A stretch of 64,000 bases of DNA from Mesobacillus subterraneus (lineage in GTDB: Bacteria > Bacillota > Bacilli > Bacillales > Cytobacillaceae), in the NCBI RefSeq assembly GCF_020524355.2, contig NZ_CP129019.1:1550001-1614000 (forward strand). The letters run 5' to 3'. The position numbers and the translations under genes are program-made. Under the pieces are notes generated by a model. That model saw only the letters and a program-made list of their open reading frames with translations. It had not been told where the DNA came from and did not search any database. Shown in pieces: positions 1-9,936 of this stretch (position 1 is the first letter of the stretch; each line of letters starts with the position of its first letter).

Positions 1-49
1 AATAAATAAATGTAGTTTCAAACATGCGACCATGGAGGTCAATCGAGAA

Positions 50-1108
50 ATGAAGGACATATCAGTACAAGAATTAATCAACTCAAAAGAATTTATACCA
101 GTCGATGTCAGGGCGCCAATCGAGCATCGTGATTCGGCAATACCTGGATCAGTCAATATACCATTATTCACAGATGAGGAAAGACAAGAGATAGGGACGC
201 TTTATAAGCAATCTGGTGAAGAAGCTGCCAAATGGCGGGCAATGGAAATTGTTTCTCCAAAGCTTCCGCACTTGCTTGGTGAAATAAGGGACCTCAAGAA
301 GTCAGGTGCTGAACCTGTGGTTCATTGTTGGAGAGGCGGTATGAGGAGCAGGTCTGTAGCATCATTCCTTGAGTACGCAGGAATTCCTGCATTGCGCTTA
401 GAAGGCGGTTATCGGGCATACAGGGAATATATTTTAGAAAGAATTCCTCAACTTTTGCCCGAAAAAGCCATCGTTCTGCATGGAATGACTGGAACTGGAA
501 AAACAGAAATCTTGCAGGCTCTTCAGAAAAAGGGATATCCTGTGGTTGATCTTGAAAAAATGGCAAACCATAGAGGATCCATTTTTGGCATGATTGGCAT
601 GGGAGAGGCGCATAACCAAAAAACATTTGATGCTTTGTTATTTGAAAGGCTGAATGAAATAAAAAGCACTAACTACTTTATCATCGAAGCGGAGAGCAAA
701 AGAATTGGGCGTGCTGCTCAGCCGGAAGAAATGCTCGAGAAAAAGGTGAACGGAATTCATTACCTGGTGAAAAGCTCAATACCTAAGAGAGTTGAAAGGA
801 TATACAATGAATATGTCCAACCTTTTCTGGGAGAAGCCTGGTTTGAAGAGGAAGTCAGGGAGAAGGTATCGAAACTAATTAAGAGAGTTAATCATGATGT
901 TTCACCATCGCTTGCATTTGCCCTGGAAGAAAAAAACTATAAAGAATTAATCGAGATTTTACTCGTTCATTATTATGATCCGCGATATAAACATGCCCTC
1001 CAGGAATATGAGGGACCCTTTAAAGAAATCGATTCTGACGACCCAGATGTGGTAGAGATTATTGCAATAGAATTACAAAAGACATTTTCTGATTCATCAG
1101 TGGTTTAA
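50..1108 (+). CDS. mnmH: tRNA 2-selenouridine synthase
   Basis: MnmH (SelU, YbbB) replaces sulfur with selenium in 2-thiouridine at the wobble position of tRNAs for Lys, Glu and Gln, using selenophosphate and passing through a geranylated intermediate. With the start used here the protein is 352 residues. An N-terminal rhodanese domain (about 5-125) carries the active-site Cys93 in HCWRGGMRSRS, and a P-loop NTPase domain follows, with Walker A GMTGTGKTE at about 145-153. An in-frame ATG lies upstream at 32, but GGAGGT at 34-39 sits about 10 bases before the ATG at 50, so 50 is the likely start. The selenophosphate synthetase gene would be expected upstream, outside the window. The gene shows that the cell makes selenophosphate, which matters for the UGA-containing formate dehydrogenase at 48.9 kb. 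Confidence 0.93.
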   Translation: MKDISVQELINSKEFIPVDVRAPIEHRDSAIPGSVNIPLFTDEERQEIGTLYKQSGEEAAKWRAMEIVSPKLPHLLGEIRDLKKSGAEPVVHCWRGGMRSRSVASFLEYAGIPALRLEGGYRAYREYILERIPQLLPEKAIVLHGMTGTGKTEILQALQKKGYPVVDLEKMANHRGSIFGMIGMGEAHNQKTFDALLFERLNEIKSTNYFIIEAESKRIGRAAQPEEMLEKKVNGIHYLVKSSIPKRVERIYNEYVQPFLGEAWFEEEVREKVSKLIKRVNHDVSPSLAFALEEKNYKELIEILLVHYYDPRYKHALQEYEGPFKEIDSDDPDVVEIIAIELQKTFSDSSVV

Positions 1109-1134
1109 ATTGATTAAAATAAGGTAATTAAAGA

Positions 1135-1164
1135 AGGAAAGCAGTTCAATGCTTTCCTTTTTCT
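1135..1164 (+). terminator. rho-independent terminator after mnmH
   Basis: A nine-base stem (AGGAAAGCA with TGCTTTCCT) is followed by a T run. Confidence 0.85.
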
Positions 1165-1185
1165 ATTTGCACTCAGCCTGGAAAC

Positions 1186-1200
1186 TATCACTTTGTGATA
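1186..1200. promoter_or_regulatory. 15-bp palindrome, possible operator
   Basis: TATCACTTTGTGATA is a perfect palindrome about 100 bases before the next gene. The regulator is unknown, and no promoter elements were assigned around it. Confidence 0.3.
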
Positions 1201-1305
1201 AAAATTGTATAAATGACACAGCTTTAATTATGATTTTTGTCACGTAAAATTTCTGAATTTTTGATATATAATGAAGTGAGAACTTTGTAAACAGGAGGAT
1301 GAAAT

Positions 1306-1542
1306 ATGCGCGAATCGAAAAATTGCCACCACCGTTTTTCAATGCATGAGGAGAATGTGGGATTTACCACGAATGATGGTGTAGACATTTTCACAGCTGG
1401 AGCAAGATTTCAAAAGTGCATCACATGCGGGCATATTGAATTGCCTGTAGAACATAGTGAAATGATAGAGCCAAGTCAGATTGAAAAAAGAAATAATCTT
1501 TTTGCACCGAAAAATATGTATGCTAATTTGATGAGTTTATAG
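1306..1542 (+). CDS. small hypothetical protein with CxxC pair
   Basis: A 78-residue protein that I do not recognise. It has an early Cys-His-His cluster (NCHHRF) and a CITCG motif near residue 46, compatible with metal binding, but no known fold is evident. AGGAGG at 1292-1297 and a following terminator make it a complete single-gene unit. It lies between mnmH and odhA on the same strand, with its own upstream palindrome. No function can be given. Confidence 0.75.
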   Translation: MRESKNCHHRFSMHEENVGFTTNDGVDIFTAGARFQKCITCGHIELPVEHSEMIEPSQIEKRNNLFAPKNMYANLMSL

Positions 1543-1560
1543 ATTATAAGCAACGAATTC

Positions 1561-1585
1561 AAAAACCGGTTAAACCGGTTTTTTT
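1561..1585 (+). terminator. terminator after the 78-residue gene
   Basis: AAAAACCGG and CCGGTTTTT form the stem with a TTAAA loop and a continuing T run. Confidence 0.85.
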
Positions 1586-1642
1586 GTTGTGCTTTTAACA
1601 GTAATGGTTTTCTGAAATAATAAAAGAAAGTGATTAAATAAC

Positions 1643-1712
1643 ACTATCGTGATAGTCAAAACCTTTGGTTAAAAGAAAATATCATGTTAAAATATTAATG
1701 TAAACGGTTGAA
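1643..1712 (+). promoter_or_regulatory. palindrome and cre-like site upstream of odhA
   Basis: ACTATCGTGATAGT at 1643-1656 is a perfect palindrome. TGTAAACGGTTGAA at 1699-1712 matches the CcpA cre consensus at 12 of 14 positions. TCA-cycle genes are commonly glucose-repressed in Bacillus, so a cre is plausible; the factor at the palindrome is unknown. Neither site has been tested. Confidence 0.35.
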
Positions 1713-1887
1713 ATCTGAATACTATCATTATTCTTTGAAATCACAGTTAAAAATGAACACGACAGGGTAACAAATAATTAATGAATATTAGAATTGGCAA
1801 GGGGGTTTTTTTGTGAAAAAGCCAGTTTCAGGAGACAGGATAATATGACCAGGGTTTCATGGACCTAACCAGGGGTATGTCGATGAA

Positions 1888-4653
1888 TTGTATGAGATGT
1901 TCCTAAAAGATCCTGATTCCGTTGATGCTGATATAAGGGAATATTTTGAACTGAATGCTAATCTTCAAGGTTCATCTTCAAATGAAAGTAATCCAGTCAT
2001 TCCTGCAGGTAAGCCGGCAGGATCTCCGGCAAAAATCGCAGCTGCATTAAGGTATGCTGATTATATCCGTTCTTACGGCCACTTGTCTGCAAATATTTAT
2101 CCATTGCAATTTGGCAGCAAGGATCCGCAGCTTGAGGATTATGAGAAATGGGGATTGACTGAAGCTGATCTGATGGATATGCCAGTGGAGCTCGTATGCC
2201 CAAATGCTCCTGCTACAATTAAAAATGGCATTGATGCTTTTAAATTTCTTCAAAAGGTGTACTCTGATACGATTGCGTACGAATTTGAACATGTAAATGA
2301 AATGGCTGAAAAGGAGTGGCTAAGACAGAAGGTTGAGTCTGGCGCACTGATTCCTAAAATTGAAAATGAAAGAAAAACTAGTTTATTAGAACGCCTTACA
2401 GAGGTCGAGAATTTCGAAAAGTATTTGCACCGGACTTTTGTTGGACAGAAGAGGTTTTCAATCGAAGGCCTTGATTCAATGATTCCGCTTCTTGATGAGG
2501 TCATCAGTGGTGCAGTCAATAAGGGTGTTGAAACAATCAATATTGGTATGGCCCATAGGGGAAGGCTGAATGTCCTGGCCCATGTTTTAGGTAAACCATA
2601 TGAAATGATCTTTGCTGAGTTCCAGCATGCTCCAAACAAAGAACTTGTTCCATCAGAAGGTTCAATTGGAATTAATTTCGGCTGGACTGGCGATGTTAAA
2701 TACCACCTTGGCCTTGACCGGAAAATTAAATCGGATAACACAGCAAGCGCTAGATTGACACTGGCCAATAACCCTAGCCACTTAGAGTTTGCAGGTGCAG
2801 TGGTTGAGGGCTTTACCCGCGCTGCGCAGGATGACAGGAATGAACCGGGTTACGCGAAATATGATCCAGTAAAAGCAATGGCTATCCTGATCCATGGTGA
2901 TGCTGCATTCCCAGGACAGGGCATTGTGGCTGAAACGCTCAACCTAAGCCGTTTGAACGGTTATAAAACTGGTGGAACGATTCATGTTATTGCGAATAAC
3001 ACGATTGGATTCACAACCGAATCAATGGATTCACGATCCACTCGATATGCAAGTGACCTGGCGAAGGGTTACGAAATCCCGATTATCCATGTCAATGCAG
3101 ATGATCCGGAGGCATGCTTGATGGCAGCCAGGCTGGCATTTGAGTACAGAAGTACTTTCGGGAAGGATTTCTTGATTGACCTAATCGGATACCGCCGTTT
3201 CTGCCATAACGAAATGGATGAGCCAATGACGACAAATCCTGAAATGTATGTGCTCGTCCACAAACATCCGACAGTGAAGAAAATCTATGGTGATAAACTA
3301 ATAGACAAAGGACAAATGTCAGAAGAGACAAGAATCGATATCGAGCAGAGAGTATCAGAAAGGCTGACCAATGCATACGAAAAAGTCCCGAAAAAAGAGA
3401 AGGAAGTGACGAACGAACCAGATATCCCGGACGAAGTAGAGATGGGAATCCCACAGATCGAAACAGGTGTTCCAATCGATGCACTGAGAAAAATAAATAG
3501 TGATCTGCTGAATTGGACAGAAGGGTTCAATGTTTTTAATAAATTGGAGAAAATCCTTCAGAGAAGGAAAGAGGCCTTTTCTGCTAGCGGTAAAATAGAC
3601 TGGGGACTGGCGGAAACATTGGCGTTTGCTTCAATAATTAAAGACGGCACACCAATCAGACTTACTGGACAGGATTCGGAGAGAGGAACCTTTGCCCAGA
3701 GAAATCTCGTTTTGCATGACAGTGAAACTGGAGACCAATTTTCACCACTCCATGTATTGCCTGATGCAAAAGCATCATTCTCGATTCATAACAGTCCGCT
3801 TTCTGAAGCTGCTGTAGTAGGCTTTGAATATGGTTATAATGTGTTCGCTCCAGAAACGTTAGTCCTTTGGGAAGCACAATATGGTGATTTTGCTAATGCT
3901 GCACAGGTATTATTCGACCAGTTTGTCGCGGCTGGCAGGGCCAAGTGGGGACAAAAATCAGGTCTAGTCCTGCTTCTGCCTCACGGATATGAGGGCCAGG
4001 GTCCAGAGCATTCCTCCGGAAGAGTAGAAAGATTTTTAACACTCGCAGCTGAAAATAACTGGACAGTTGCAAATCTTTCTTCTGCTGCTCAATATTTTCA
4101 TATTCTCAGACGACAGGCGGCGATTTTAAGACAAGAGGCTGTTCGCCCGCTGGTCTTGATGACACCAAAGAGTCTGTTGAGAAACAATACTGTTGCAGCA
4201 GATCCACAACAATTGGCAGAAGGCAGCTTCATGCCAATCATCGAACAGCCAGGACTTGGCTGCCAGCCGGAGAAAGTGGAGAGGGTGGTATTATGCACTG
4301 GAAAAGTGAGCATAGATATCGCTGAGAAGATACAGCCTGAAGAGCATGGCTGGCTGCAAGTATTCAGAATTGAGGAAATTTATCCTTTCCCGCTTGATCA
4401 ATTAAGAGTTATGTTAAGTCGTTATCCTAACCTAAAAGAAATTGTCTGGGTTCAGGAAGAACCAAAGAATATGGGAGCATGGACGTTTGTAGAGCCAAGA
4501 ATCAACGAAGCAGCGCCGAACGGGCTTGAAGCTTCCTATATTGGCAGAAGAAGACGTTCGAGTCCCGCAGAGGGAGATCCAAATATCCACAAGTTAGAGC
4601 AGGCAAGAATAGTAAGAGATGCACTGACAAGGAAAATGGAGGAGGAATTGTAA
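1888..4653 (+). CDS. odhA: 2-oxoglutarate dehydrogenase E1 component (5' end interrupted by TGA)
   Basis: E1 of the 2-oxoglutarate dehydrogenase complex decarboxylates 2-oxoglutarate with thiamine diphosphate and passes succinyl to OdhB. The open frame gives 921 residues and contains the E1 core ([16 protein letters not shown]) and the ThDP-binding region ([10 protein letters not shown]). The family N-terminus, [16 protein letters not shown], runs upstream of this start. A GTG at 1813 after AAGGGGG is the expected start, but codon 12 is TGA (1846-1848), exactly where relatives have Trp, three residues before FHGPN. As written, translation must restart at TTG 1888 or ATG 1897 and would lose about 25 residues. 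A sequencing error, a true nonsense mutation or UGA readthrough could each explain this. odhB follows directly. Confidence 0.93.
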   Translation: MYEMFLKDPDSVDADIREYFELNANLQGSSSNESNPVIPAGKPAGSPAKIAAALRYADYIRSYGHLSANIYPLQFGSKDPQLEDYEKWGLTEADLMDMPVELVCPNAPATIKNGIDAFKFLQKVYSDTIAYEFEHVNEMAEKEWLRQKVESGALIPKIENERKTSLLERLTEVENFEKYLHRTFVGQKRFSIEGLDSMIPLLDEVISGAVNKGVETINIGMAHRGRLNVLAHVLGKPYEMIFAEFQHAPNKELVPSEGSIGINFGWTGDVKYHLGLDRKIKSDNTASARLTLANNPSHLEFAGAVVEGFTRAAQDDRNEPGYAKYDPVKAMAILIHGDAAFPGQGIVAETLNLSRLNGYKTGGTIHVIANNTIGFTTESMDSRSTRYASDLAKGYEIPIIHVNADDPEACLMAARLAFEYRSTFGKDFLIDLIGYRRFCHNEMDEPMTTNPEMYVLVHKHPTVKKIYGDKLIDKGQMSEETRIDIEQRVSERLTNAYEKVPKKEKEVTNEPDIPDEVEMGIPQIETGVPIDALRKINSDLLNWTEGFNVFNKLEKILQRRKEAFSASGKIDWGLAETLAFASIIKDGTPIRLTGQDSERGTFAQRNLVLHDSETGDQFSPLHVLPDAKASFSIHNSPLSEAAVVGFEYGYNVFAPETLVLWEAQYGDFANAAQVLFDQFVAAGRAKWGQKSGLVLLLPHGYEGQGPEHSSGRVERFLTLAAENNWTVANLSSAAQYFHILRRQAAILRQEAVRPLVLMTPKSLLRNNTVAADPQQLAEGSFMPIIEQPGLGCQPEKVERVVLCTGKVSIDIAEKIQPEEHGWLQVFRIEEIYPFPLDQLRVMLSRYPNLKEIVWVQEEPKNMGAWTFVEPRINEAAPNGLEASYIGRRRRSSPAEGDPNIHKLEQARIVRDALTRKMEEEL

Positions 4654-5946
4654 ATGACAGAGATTAAAGTTCCTGAATTGGCCGAATCAATCACCGAGGG
4701 AACAATTGCCCAATGGCTGAAGAAAAAGGGTGATCAAGTCGAGAAAGGTGAATATGTCGTCGAACTGGAGACCGATAAAGTTAATGTTGAAATTATCTCT
4801 GACTACGATGGAGTTTTAACAGAGCTCCTCGCTGAAGAAGGGGATACAGTAAAGGTTGGGGAAGCAATCGCCATTGTTGGTGAAATGGGGAGCGCAGGAA
4901 ACGATCAGAATACTGCTGAAGTAGGAAGGGAGGCTGAGTCACCTGATGAACCTGCCAAGCATGAAAAAAGCTCGGCCGATAGACAAAGCACTGATCACAA
5001 CGCTGATGTTGACCATTCAAGTAACGAGCCGGCGTCGGAGCGCATTATCGCTTCACCTGCAGCAAGAAAGCTGGCAAGGGAAAAGGGCATTGATTTGAGC
5101 AAGGTAGCTTCCCAAGATCCGCTTGGCAGAGTAAGGAAGCAGGATGTGGAATCATATTCTCCAGAGCAAAAAAATAACCAAAAGCCAGCTGGTGAAAAGA
5201 AAGAAGCTCCAAAAGCGGCTCCTCCTGTAAAAGCGGATGATGACAATCGAGTTGAGCGTATCAAAATGTCACGGAGACGCCAGACAATTGCCAACAGGCT
5301 TGTTGAGGTTCAACAGACAGCCGCAATGCTGACTACCTTTAATGAAGTTGATATGACGGCCGTAATGGAACTAAGAAAGAAGTGGAAAGATCGTTTCTAT
5401 GAGGAGAATGATGTTCGCTTAGGGTTCATGTCATTTTTCACGAAAGCTGTTGTAGCCGCATTAAAGAAGACACCTTATTTGAATGCTGAAATCCAAGGAG
5501 ACGAAATTGTCCTCAAAAAGTTCTATGACATTGGAGTCGCTGTAGCCGCCGATGAAGGACTTGTTGTACCAGTCATCAGGGATGCGGATAGGAAAAACTT
5601 CGCCGAGATTGAAAATGATATCAACGAGCTTGCTGAAAAGGCTCGCACAAATAAACTTTCCCTGAAGGATCTTCAGGGAGGAAGCTTTACGATTACAAAT
5701 GGTGGAGTATTCGGATCATTGCTATCAACACCAATCATTAATGGTCCGCAAGTAGGGATACTTGGAATGCACACAATCCAGCTGCGCCCCGTTGCGATAG
5801 ATAAAGAACGAATGGAAAACAGGCCGATGATGTACATCGCCCTGTCCTATGACCATCGGATTGTTGATGGCAAAGAAGCCGTCACCTTCTTAAAGCGTAT
5901 TAAGGAACTGATGGAAGACCCAGAATCACTGTTGTTACAAGGATAA
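4654..5946 (+). CDS. odhB: dihydrolipoyl succinyltransferase (E2 of 2-oxoglutarate dehydrogenase)
   Basis: OdhB moves the succinyl group from E1 through its swinging lipoyl arm to CoA and forms the core of the complex. The 430 residues hold a lipoyl domain (1-77, with the lipoylated Lys in ETDKVNVE), a Pro/Ala/acid-rich linker, a peripheral-subunit-binding domain (about 127-163, [15 protein letters not shown]) and the catalytic domain (about 200-430) with active-site His401 and Asp405 in SYDHRIVDG. The ATG abuts the odhA stop codon and its ribosome site lies in the last odhA codons, so the two are translationally coupled. A terminator closes the operon. Confidence 0.97.
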   Translation: MTEIKVPELAESITEGTIAQWLKKKGDQVEKGEYVVELETDKVNVEIISDYDGVLTELLAEEGDTVKVGEAIAIVGEMGSAGNDQNTAEVGREAESPDEPAKHEKSSADRQSTDHNADVDHSSNEPASERIIASPAARKLAREKGIDLSKVASQDPLGRVRKQDVESYSPEQKNNQKPAGEKKEAPKAAPPVKADDDNRVERIKMSRRRQTIANRLVEVQQTAAMLTTFNEVDMTAVMELRKKWKDRFYEENDVRLGFMSFFTKAVVAALKKTPYLNAEIQGDEIVLKKFYDIGVAVAADEGLVVPVIRDADRKNFAEIENDINELAEKARTNKLSLKDLQGGSFTITNGGVFGSLLSTPIINGPQVGILGMHTIQLRPVAIDKERMENRPMMYIALSYDHRIVDGKEAVTFLKRIKELMEDPESLLLQG

Positions 5947-5953
5947 CAATTAG

Positions 5954-5991
5954 AAGCACTGCCTGGAATTTTATTGGGCAGTGCTTTTTTA
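5954..5991 (+). terminator. terminator of odhAB
   Basis: AAGCACTGCC pairs with GGCAGTGCTT and is followed by six T residues. Confidence 0.9.
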
Positions 5992-6012
5992 GCATTTGAA
6001 ATCTATGAAAAG

Positions 6013-7065
6013 CCAAAGCTATCAAGAAAACACAGTTATTATGAAAAGTTAGAGGCTTCAGAGCGCAAAGCTGTCAAGAAAACATGATTATTGTGACAGG
6101 TTTCAGGTTGTAGAGCGCAAAGCTGTCAAGAAAACATGATTATTGTGACAGGTTTCAGGTTGTACAGCTTAAAGCTCAAGAAAACATGATTATTGTGACA
6201 GGTTTCAGGTTGTACAGCTTAAAGCTGTCAAGAAAACATGATTATTGTGACAGGTTTCAGGTTGTACAGCTTAAAGCTGTCAAGAAAACATGATTATTGT
6301 GACAGGTTTCAGGTTGTAGAGCCTAAAGCTGTCAAGAAAACATGATTATTGTGACAGGTTTCAGGTTGTAGAGCGCAAAGCTGTCAAGAAAACATGATTA
6401 TTGTGACAGGTTTCAGGTTGTAGAGCGCAAAGCTGTCAAGAAAACATGATTATTGTGACAGGTTTCAGGTTGTAGAGCCTAAAGCTGTCAAGAAAACATG
6501 ATTATTGTGACAGGTTTCAGGTTGTACAGCTTAAAGCTCAAGAAAACATGATTATTGTGACAGGTTTCAGGTTGTAGAGCCTAAAGCTGTCAAGAAAACA
6601 TGATTATTGTGACAGGTTTCAGGTTGTAGAGCGCAAAGCTGTCAAGAAAACATGATTATTGTGACAGGTTTCAGGTTGTAGAGCGCAAAGCTGTCAAGAA
6701 AACATGATTATTGTGACAGGTTTCAGGTTGTAGAGCCTAAAGCTGTCAAGAAAACATGATTATTGTGACAGGTTTCAGGTTGTACAGCTTAAAGCTGTCA
6801 AGAAAACATGATTATTGTGACAGGTTTCAGGTTGTACAGCTTAAAGCTGTCAAGAAAACATGATTATTGTGACAGGTTTCAGGCTTCAGAGCGCAGAGCT
6901 GTCAAGAAAACGTGATTGTTGTGACAGGTTTCAGGTTGTAGACCGAAAAGCTGTCAAGAAAACATGATTATTGTGACAGGTTTCAGGTTGTACAGCTTAA
7001 AGCTGTCAAGAAAACGTGATTGTTGTGACAGGTTTCTGGATTCAGAACCCAAAGCTGTCAATAAT
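6013..7065. repeat. tandem array of about 20 units of 52 bp
   Basis: A minisatellite fills the space between the convergent odhB and NERD genes. Units begin AAAGCTGTCAAGAAAAC at 6015, 6067, 6119, 6171, 6221, 6273 and so on to 6999, with a partial unit at 7051. The period is 52 bp except for two 50-bp units (6171 and 6533) that lack GT. Each unit holds an inverted repeat, CTGTCA and TGACAG, around a 17-base loop. Central units are nearly identical; outer units are diverged. Junctions come in three kinds (GAGCGC, GAGCCT, CAGCTT), and their order repeats as a block of five units, showing block duplication. There are no spacers, so it is not a CRISPR. A 2.5-unit copy lies at 20.8 kb. Confidence 0.97.
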
Positions 7066-7128
7066 TAGCTAATATTCAGTCCAGTCTGTTAATAAACGCC
7101 CGCTGATCCAGCCTAAGTCTTAATCAAT

Positions 7129-8037
7129 TCACTCAAAGTAAGCATCCTTGGTCGTTCCGATTGATCTATAGTTCTTTTTCAATACTCTCAAAAAAGTCCT
7201 CCTACTAACTTTCCCATTACACCAATCAAAAACGGTTTGTGTGGTGATCTTCTTACCAGGAAACAGCACTTTGATTTCTTCTATATGCCGCACAATCGCC
7301 TTATCTATTCTTTCATGGGTACTGCACTTTCCGCAGACGAGGTTGTAATCACCGATTTCGGTGTTCAAAGACCCGCATTCTGCACAATGCATTCCCTTTT
7401 CCAGTTTTTCATATTGATATTCAGGCAGAGTAGCGAATGGGTTCTTAACCTGGTGCAGGGAGAGTAGTGTTTGTGCAAGTTTCTTGTGGCTTTCATCCAA
7501 TTTTGAGGGGGTACTGTTCAACTCTTTTAAGAAGCGATTAATCTGTGTTGGTAGTATGATTGGTTGATCCATTGGGGCATGGTATAGGGTGAACTCAGGA
7601 TTGTTGAATATGACGGAGGCGCGGACTAGGTGATTTATCTTGAGGTTTTGCAGCAACTGCCGGAAAAGGGTTTCGCTTCGTGTCAATTGAATGATGGGGT
7701 TTTTGTATTCACGACTATTGCGGATGGAATATAATTTGTCGTCTTCGAGATAGTAATCGCCTTCGTGATATTTGACATCCATCAGATATACTCCATCCTG
7801 GGCAATGATAACTTTATCCAGCTGGAAATATGAATTATTCACTTTAAGCAGGAGATCGTCGATGATATACCTTTCTTCCGCGAGGGTTTCGGTCATCCGG
7901 TCGAATAATACTTCTCCAGTAAACCCCTTTTCCATAGTCCAAAGCTGAAACTTTTCCTGCGATGATAACTCCGTTCGTCTGTTTAAATGCCGTAATGCAA
8001 TTAATTCCATTGATTCAGTGCGTGCTTTTAGTAGCAT
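7129..8037 (-). CDS. NERD-domain protein with C-terminal zinc ribbon
   Basis: A 302-residue protein with a nuclease-related (NERD) domain over roughly residues 30-170: GFTGEVLFDRM, then the core QLDKVIIAQDGVYLMDVKYHEG with the Asp and Lys residues shared with restriction-type nuclease folds. Near residues 216-236 two CxxC pairs (CAEC, CGKC) form a probable zinc ribbon, followed by a basic helical tail. The substrate is unknown; NERD proteins are assumed to act on nucleic acid. AAGGAAG lies before the ATG. It is transcribed alone and converges on the odhAB operon across the 52-bp repeat array. Confidence 0.85.
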   Translation of the reverse strand: MLLKARTESMELIALRHLNRRTELSSQEKFQLWTMEKGFTGEVLFDRMTETLAEERYIIDDLLLKVNNSYFQLDKVIIAQDGVYLMDVKYHEGDYYLEDDKLYSIRNSREYKNPIIQLTRSETLFRQLLQNLKINHLVRASVIFNNPEFTLYHAPMDQPIILPTQINRFLKELNSTPSKLDESHKKLAQTLLSLHQVKNPFATLPEYQYEKLEKGMHCAECGSLNTEIGDYNLVCGKCSTHERIDKAIVRHIEEIKVLFPGKKITTQTVFDWCNGKVSRRTFLRVLKKNYRSIGTTKDAYFE

Positions 8038-8183
8038 GGTCCACTTCCTTTCTATAAGCTAATTTTAAGCTAAACTCACAATTAGATATGTGAATTTTTT
8101 GTTAACTTTTCACAGGATAATGTGGCAGCATAGCAGTTTCTTTTTTTTTCACAAAATCGGGGAAACACTAATTTATCAAAGGA

Positions 8184-8223
8184 ACAAAAAAACCGCTCAA
8201 CTGCCATTATGGCAGTAAGCGGC
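8184..8223 (-). terminator. terminator of the sda-like gene
   Basis: Read on the minus strand, GCCGCTTACTGCC pairs with GGCAGTTGAGCGG and is followed by a T run. Confidence 0.8.
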
Positions 8224-8263
8224 TATGTCACCAGGGTCAATAAGTTATTCTTCGTAAATCTGC

Positions 8264-8398
8264 TTAACGGTTTTTAAATGGCCTTAATCCTCTTTTTGAT
8301 ATTTCTGTTTTTAACACTTTTGCCCATTCTTTATCACTTTCCGACTTTAATGCATCACGATACGAGACCACCAACTGTTCATTGCTCATAATTTTCAT
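8264..8398 (-). CDS. sda: sporulation histidine kinase inhibitor, Sda-like
   Basis: A 44-residue protein starting MKIMSNEQLVVSYRDALK. It matches the Sda pattern: MS-NEQL start, SY-x-A-L helix, then a second helix ending EISKRGL. In Bacillus, Sda binds the phosphotransfer domain of KinA/KinB and blocks sporulation when replication is perturbed. The reading frame is complete, with GAGGAGG seven bases before the ATG at 8398, and a terminator follows at 8184-8223. An ATG six bases upstream would sit too close to the ribosome site. Assignment rests on pattern and length only. Confidence 0.72.
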   Translation of the reverse strand: MKIMSNEQLVVSYRDALKSESDKEWAKVLKTEISKRGLRPFKNR

Positions 8399-8654
8399 TT
8401 GCATTCCTCCTCGGTAAGAATGGATTGAATTTTCAAACTATATTGTATAGTTTCATTCATTGTAAAGGTTTATTAAGGATTTGAAAACCCATTATGAAGA
8501 ATTTTTATTAGAAATTTTTTCTTGTTTTGGAAGGGGTCTTTAACCTCGAAATGACGAATATTTTAATCTTTTATCAGTGGAACCCTACCCAAACCACCAT
8601 AGCCACATTATTTAACAAAAAAAGCTTGCATTTTACTTTTGAAAAATATAATAT

Positions 8655-8670
8655 ATACCCATAAGGGTAT
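8655..8670 (+). promoter_or_regulatory. CstR-type operator
   Basis: ATACCCATAAGGGTAT is a near-perfect palindrome like the sites bound by the persulfide sensor CstR of the CsoR family. It overlaps or follows an AT-rich -10 region (TATAAT at about 8647) and lies 56 bases before the persulfide dioxygenase start, which fits repression relieved by sulfane sulfur. No cstR gene lies in the window. Confidence 0.7.
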
Positions 8671-8726
8671 CAGGTGGGGATTTGATACTCAACATATTCA
8701 TTTTTTACAACGGGAGGAATTATAAT

Positions 8727-9860
8727 ATGGGTATGCAAGCTATTACTGCTGAAAAATTAAATGATTGGGTTGTAAACAAAAAAGAGTTCTTCATTTTTGA
8801 TGTAAGGAATGTAAAGGACTTTGAAGACTGGAAGGTTGAAGGAGAAAATATTGAATACCTCAATATCCCTTACTTCGAATTAATTGATGGTGTAGAAGAA
8901 GTTGTTGATCAGCTTCCTAGAGATAAAGACATCGTGGTGATTTGTGCTAAGGAAGGATCTTCTGTTATGGTGGCTGAAATGCTTGCTGAAACAGGATTTA
9001 ACGTTTCGTACCTATCTGGCGGAATGAAGTCATGGAGCGAATATTTATATCCAGTTGAAGTATACAAAGATGAAAAAATTAAAGTACTTCAGTTTATCCG
9101 TGTCGGCAAAGGCTGCCTATCTTATATGGTCTTATCTGAAAACGAAGCACTAGTGGTTGACCCATCTAGATTCACTGACCGTTACACTGCAATTGCTATG
9201 AAGGAAAATGTAAAAATCACGCATATTGTGGATTCACATTTGCATGCTGACCACTTGTCCGGAGGCAAACAGCTGGCTGACAACACTGGCGCTAAATATT
9301 ATTTGATGAAGAGTGAAGGCGCAGTATTTGACTTTGAAGCGTTGGAGCAGCATGATAAAATTGAATTTGAGAATATTACACTTGAAGTGTTAGCTGTTAA
9401 AACTCCAGGTCATACCCCGGGAAGTGTTTCTTTCTTTGTGAATAATAAACTTTTATTCTCAGGAGATACTATTTTTGTTAATGGTCTTGGCCGTCCAGAT
9501 TTAGGCGGAAAAGCTGCTGAATGGGCAAAAGACCTTTATGAAACAGTCTATAGCAAAGTATCCCAAATTGCGGATGATGTTATCGTATTGCCTGGTCACT
9601 ATGCTGCTTTTAATGACGAAGTAAATGAAGAAGGTTTCATTGGAAGCCAGTTAGGTTTGATCCGTAAGCAAAATAAAATTATGGAAGGCAAGACAGTTGA
9701 AGAGTTTGTTGACCATGTAGCACAATCAGCATCCAGCGAAACACCACCAAATTTTGAAGATATTGTTGCGATTAACCGCGGCGTAAAAGAAGTGACTGCA
9801 GAAGAAGCGATGGAGCTTGAAATCGGCCCTAACCGCTGCGCAGTTCACCACACTCACTAA
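8727..9860 (+). CDS. rhodanese-metallo-beta-lactamase fusion, persulfide dioxygenase-like
   Basis: A 377-residue enzyme of reactive-sulfur detoxification. An N-terminal rhodanese domain (about 1-105) has the reactive Cys in VVICAKEGSS, and a metallo-beta-lactamase domain follows with the iron/zinc ligands HLHADH, GHTPGS, SGDTIF and PGHY, as in ETHE1/CstB/YrkH proteins that oxidise persulfides to sulfite. An upstream in-frame start at 8682 would add 15 residues without a ribosome site; GGGAGG at 8712-8717 selects ATG 8727. The CstR-type operator upstream supports a sulfide or polysulfide response. The C-terminus carries an unusual HHTH. Confidence 0.88.
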   Translation: MGMQAITAEKLNDWVVNKKEFFIFDVRNVKDFEDWKVEGENIEYLNIPYFELIDGVEEVVDQLPRDKDIVVICAKEGSSVMVAEMLAETGFNVSYLSGGMKSWSEYLYPVEVYKDEKIKVLQFIRVGKGCLSYMVLSENEALVVDPSRFTDRYTAIAMKENVKITHIVDSHLHADHLSGGKQLADNTGAKYYLMKSEGAVFDFEALEQHDKIEFENITLEVLAVKTPGHTPGSVSFFVNNKLLFSGDTIFVNGLGRPDLGGKAAEWAKDLYETVYSKVSQIADDVIVLPGHYAAFNDEVNEEGFIGSQLGLIRKQNKIMEGKTVEEFVDHVAQSASSETPPNFEDIVAINRGVKEVTAEEAMELEIGPNRCAVHHTH

Positions 9861-9862
9861 AA

Positions 9863-9898
9863 ATAAAAAGAGGAGAGCAATGCTTTCCTCTTTTTATC
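9863..9898 (+). terminator. terminator after the persulfide dioxygenase gene
   Basis: AAAGAGGA...GAGC and GCTT...TCCTCTTT form an imperfect stem followed by T residues. Confidence 0.75.
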
Positions 9899-9936
9899 AT
9901 TAATAATGTACTCGTAAATGCTTGTGAGGTGAGAAT

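Noticed and set aside
1846..1848. Selenocysteine at the odhA TGA
   Set aside because: The aligned residue in relatives is Trp, OdhA has no redox-active residue there, and no good SECIS-type hairpin follows.
6013..7065. CRISPR array
   Set aside because: Units abut each other with a 52-bp period and no variable spacers; no cas genes lie nearby.
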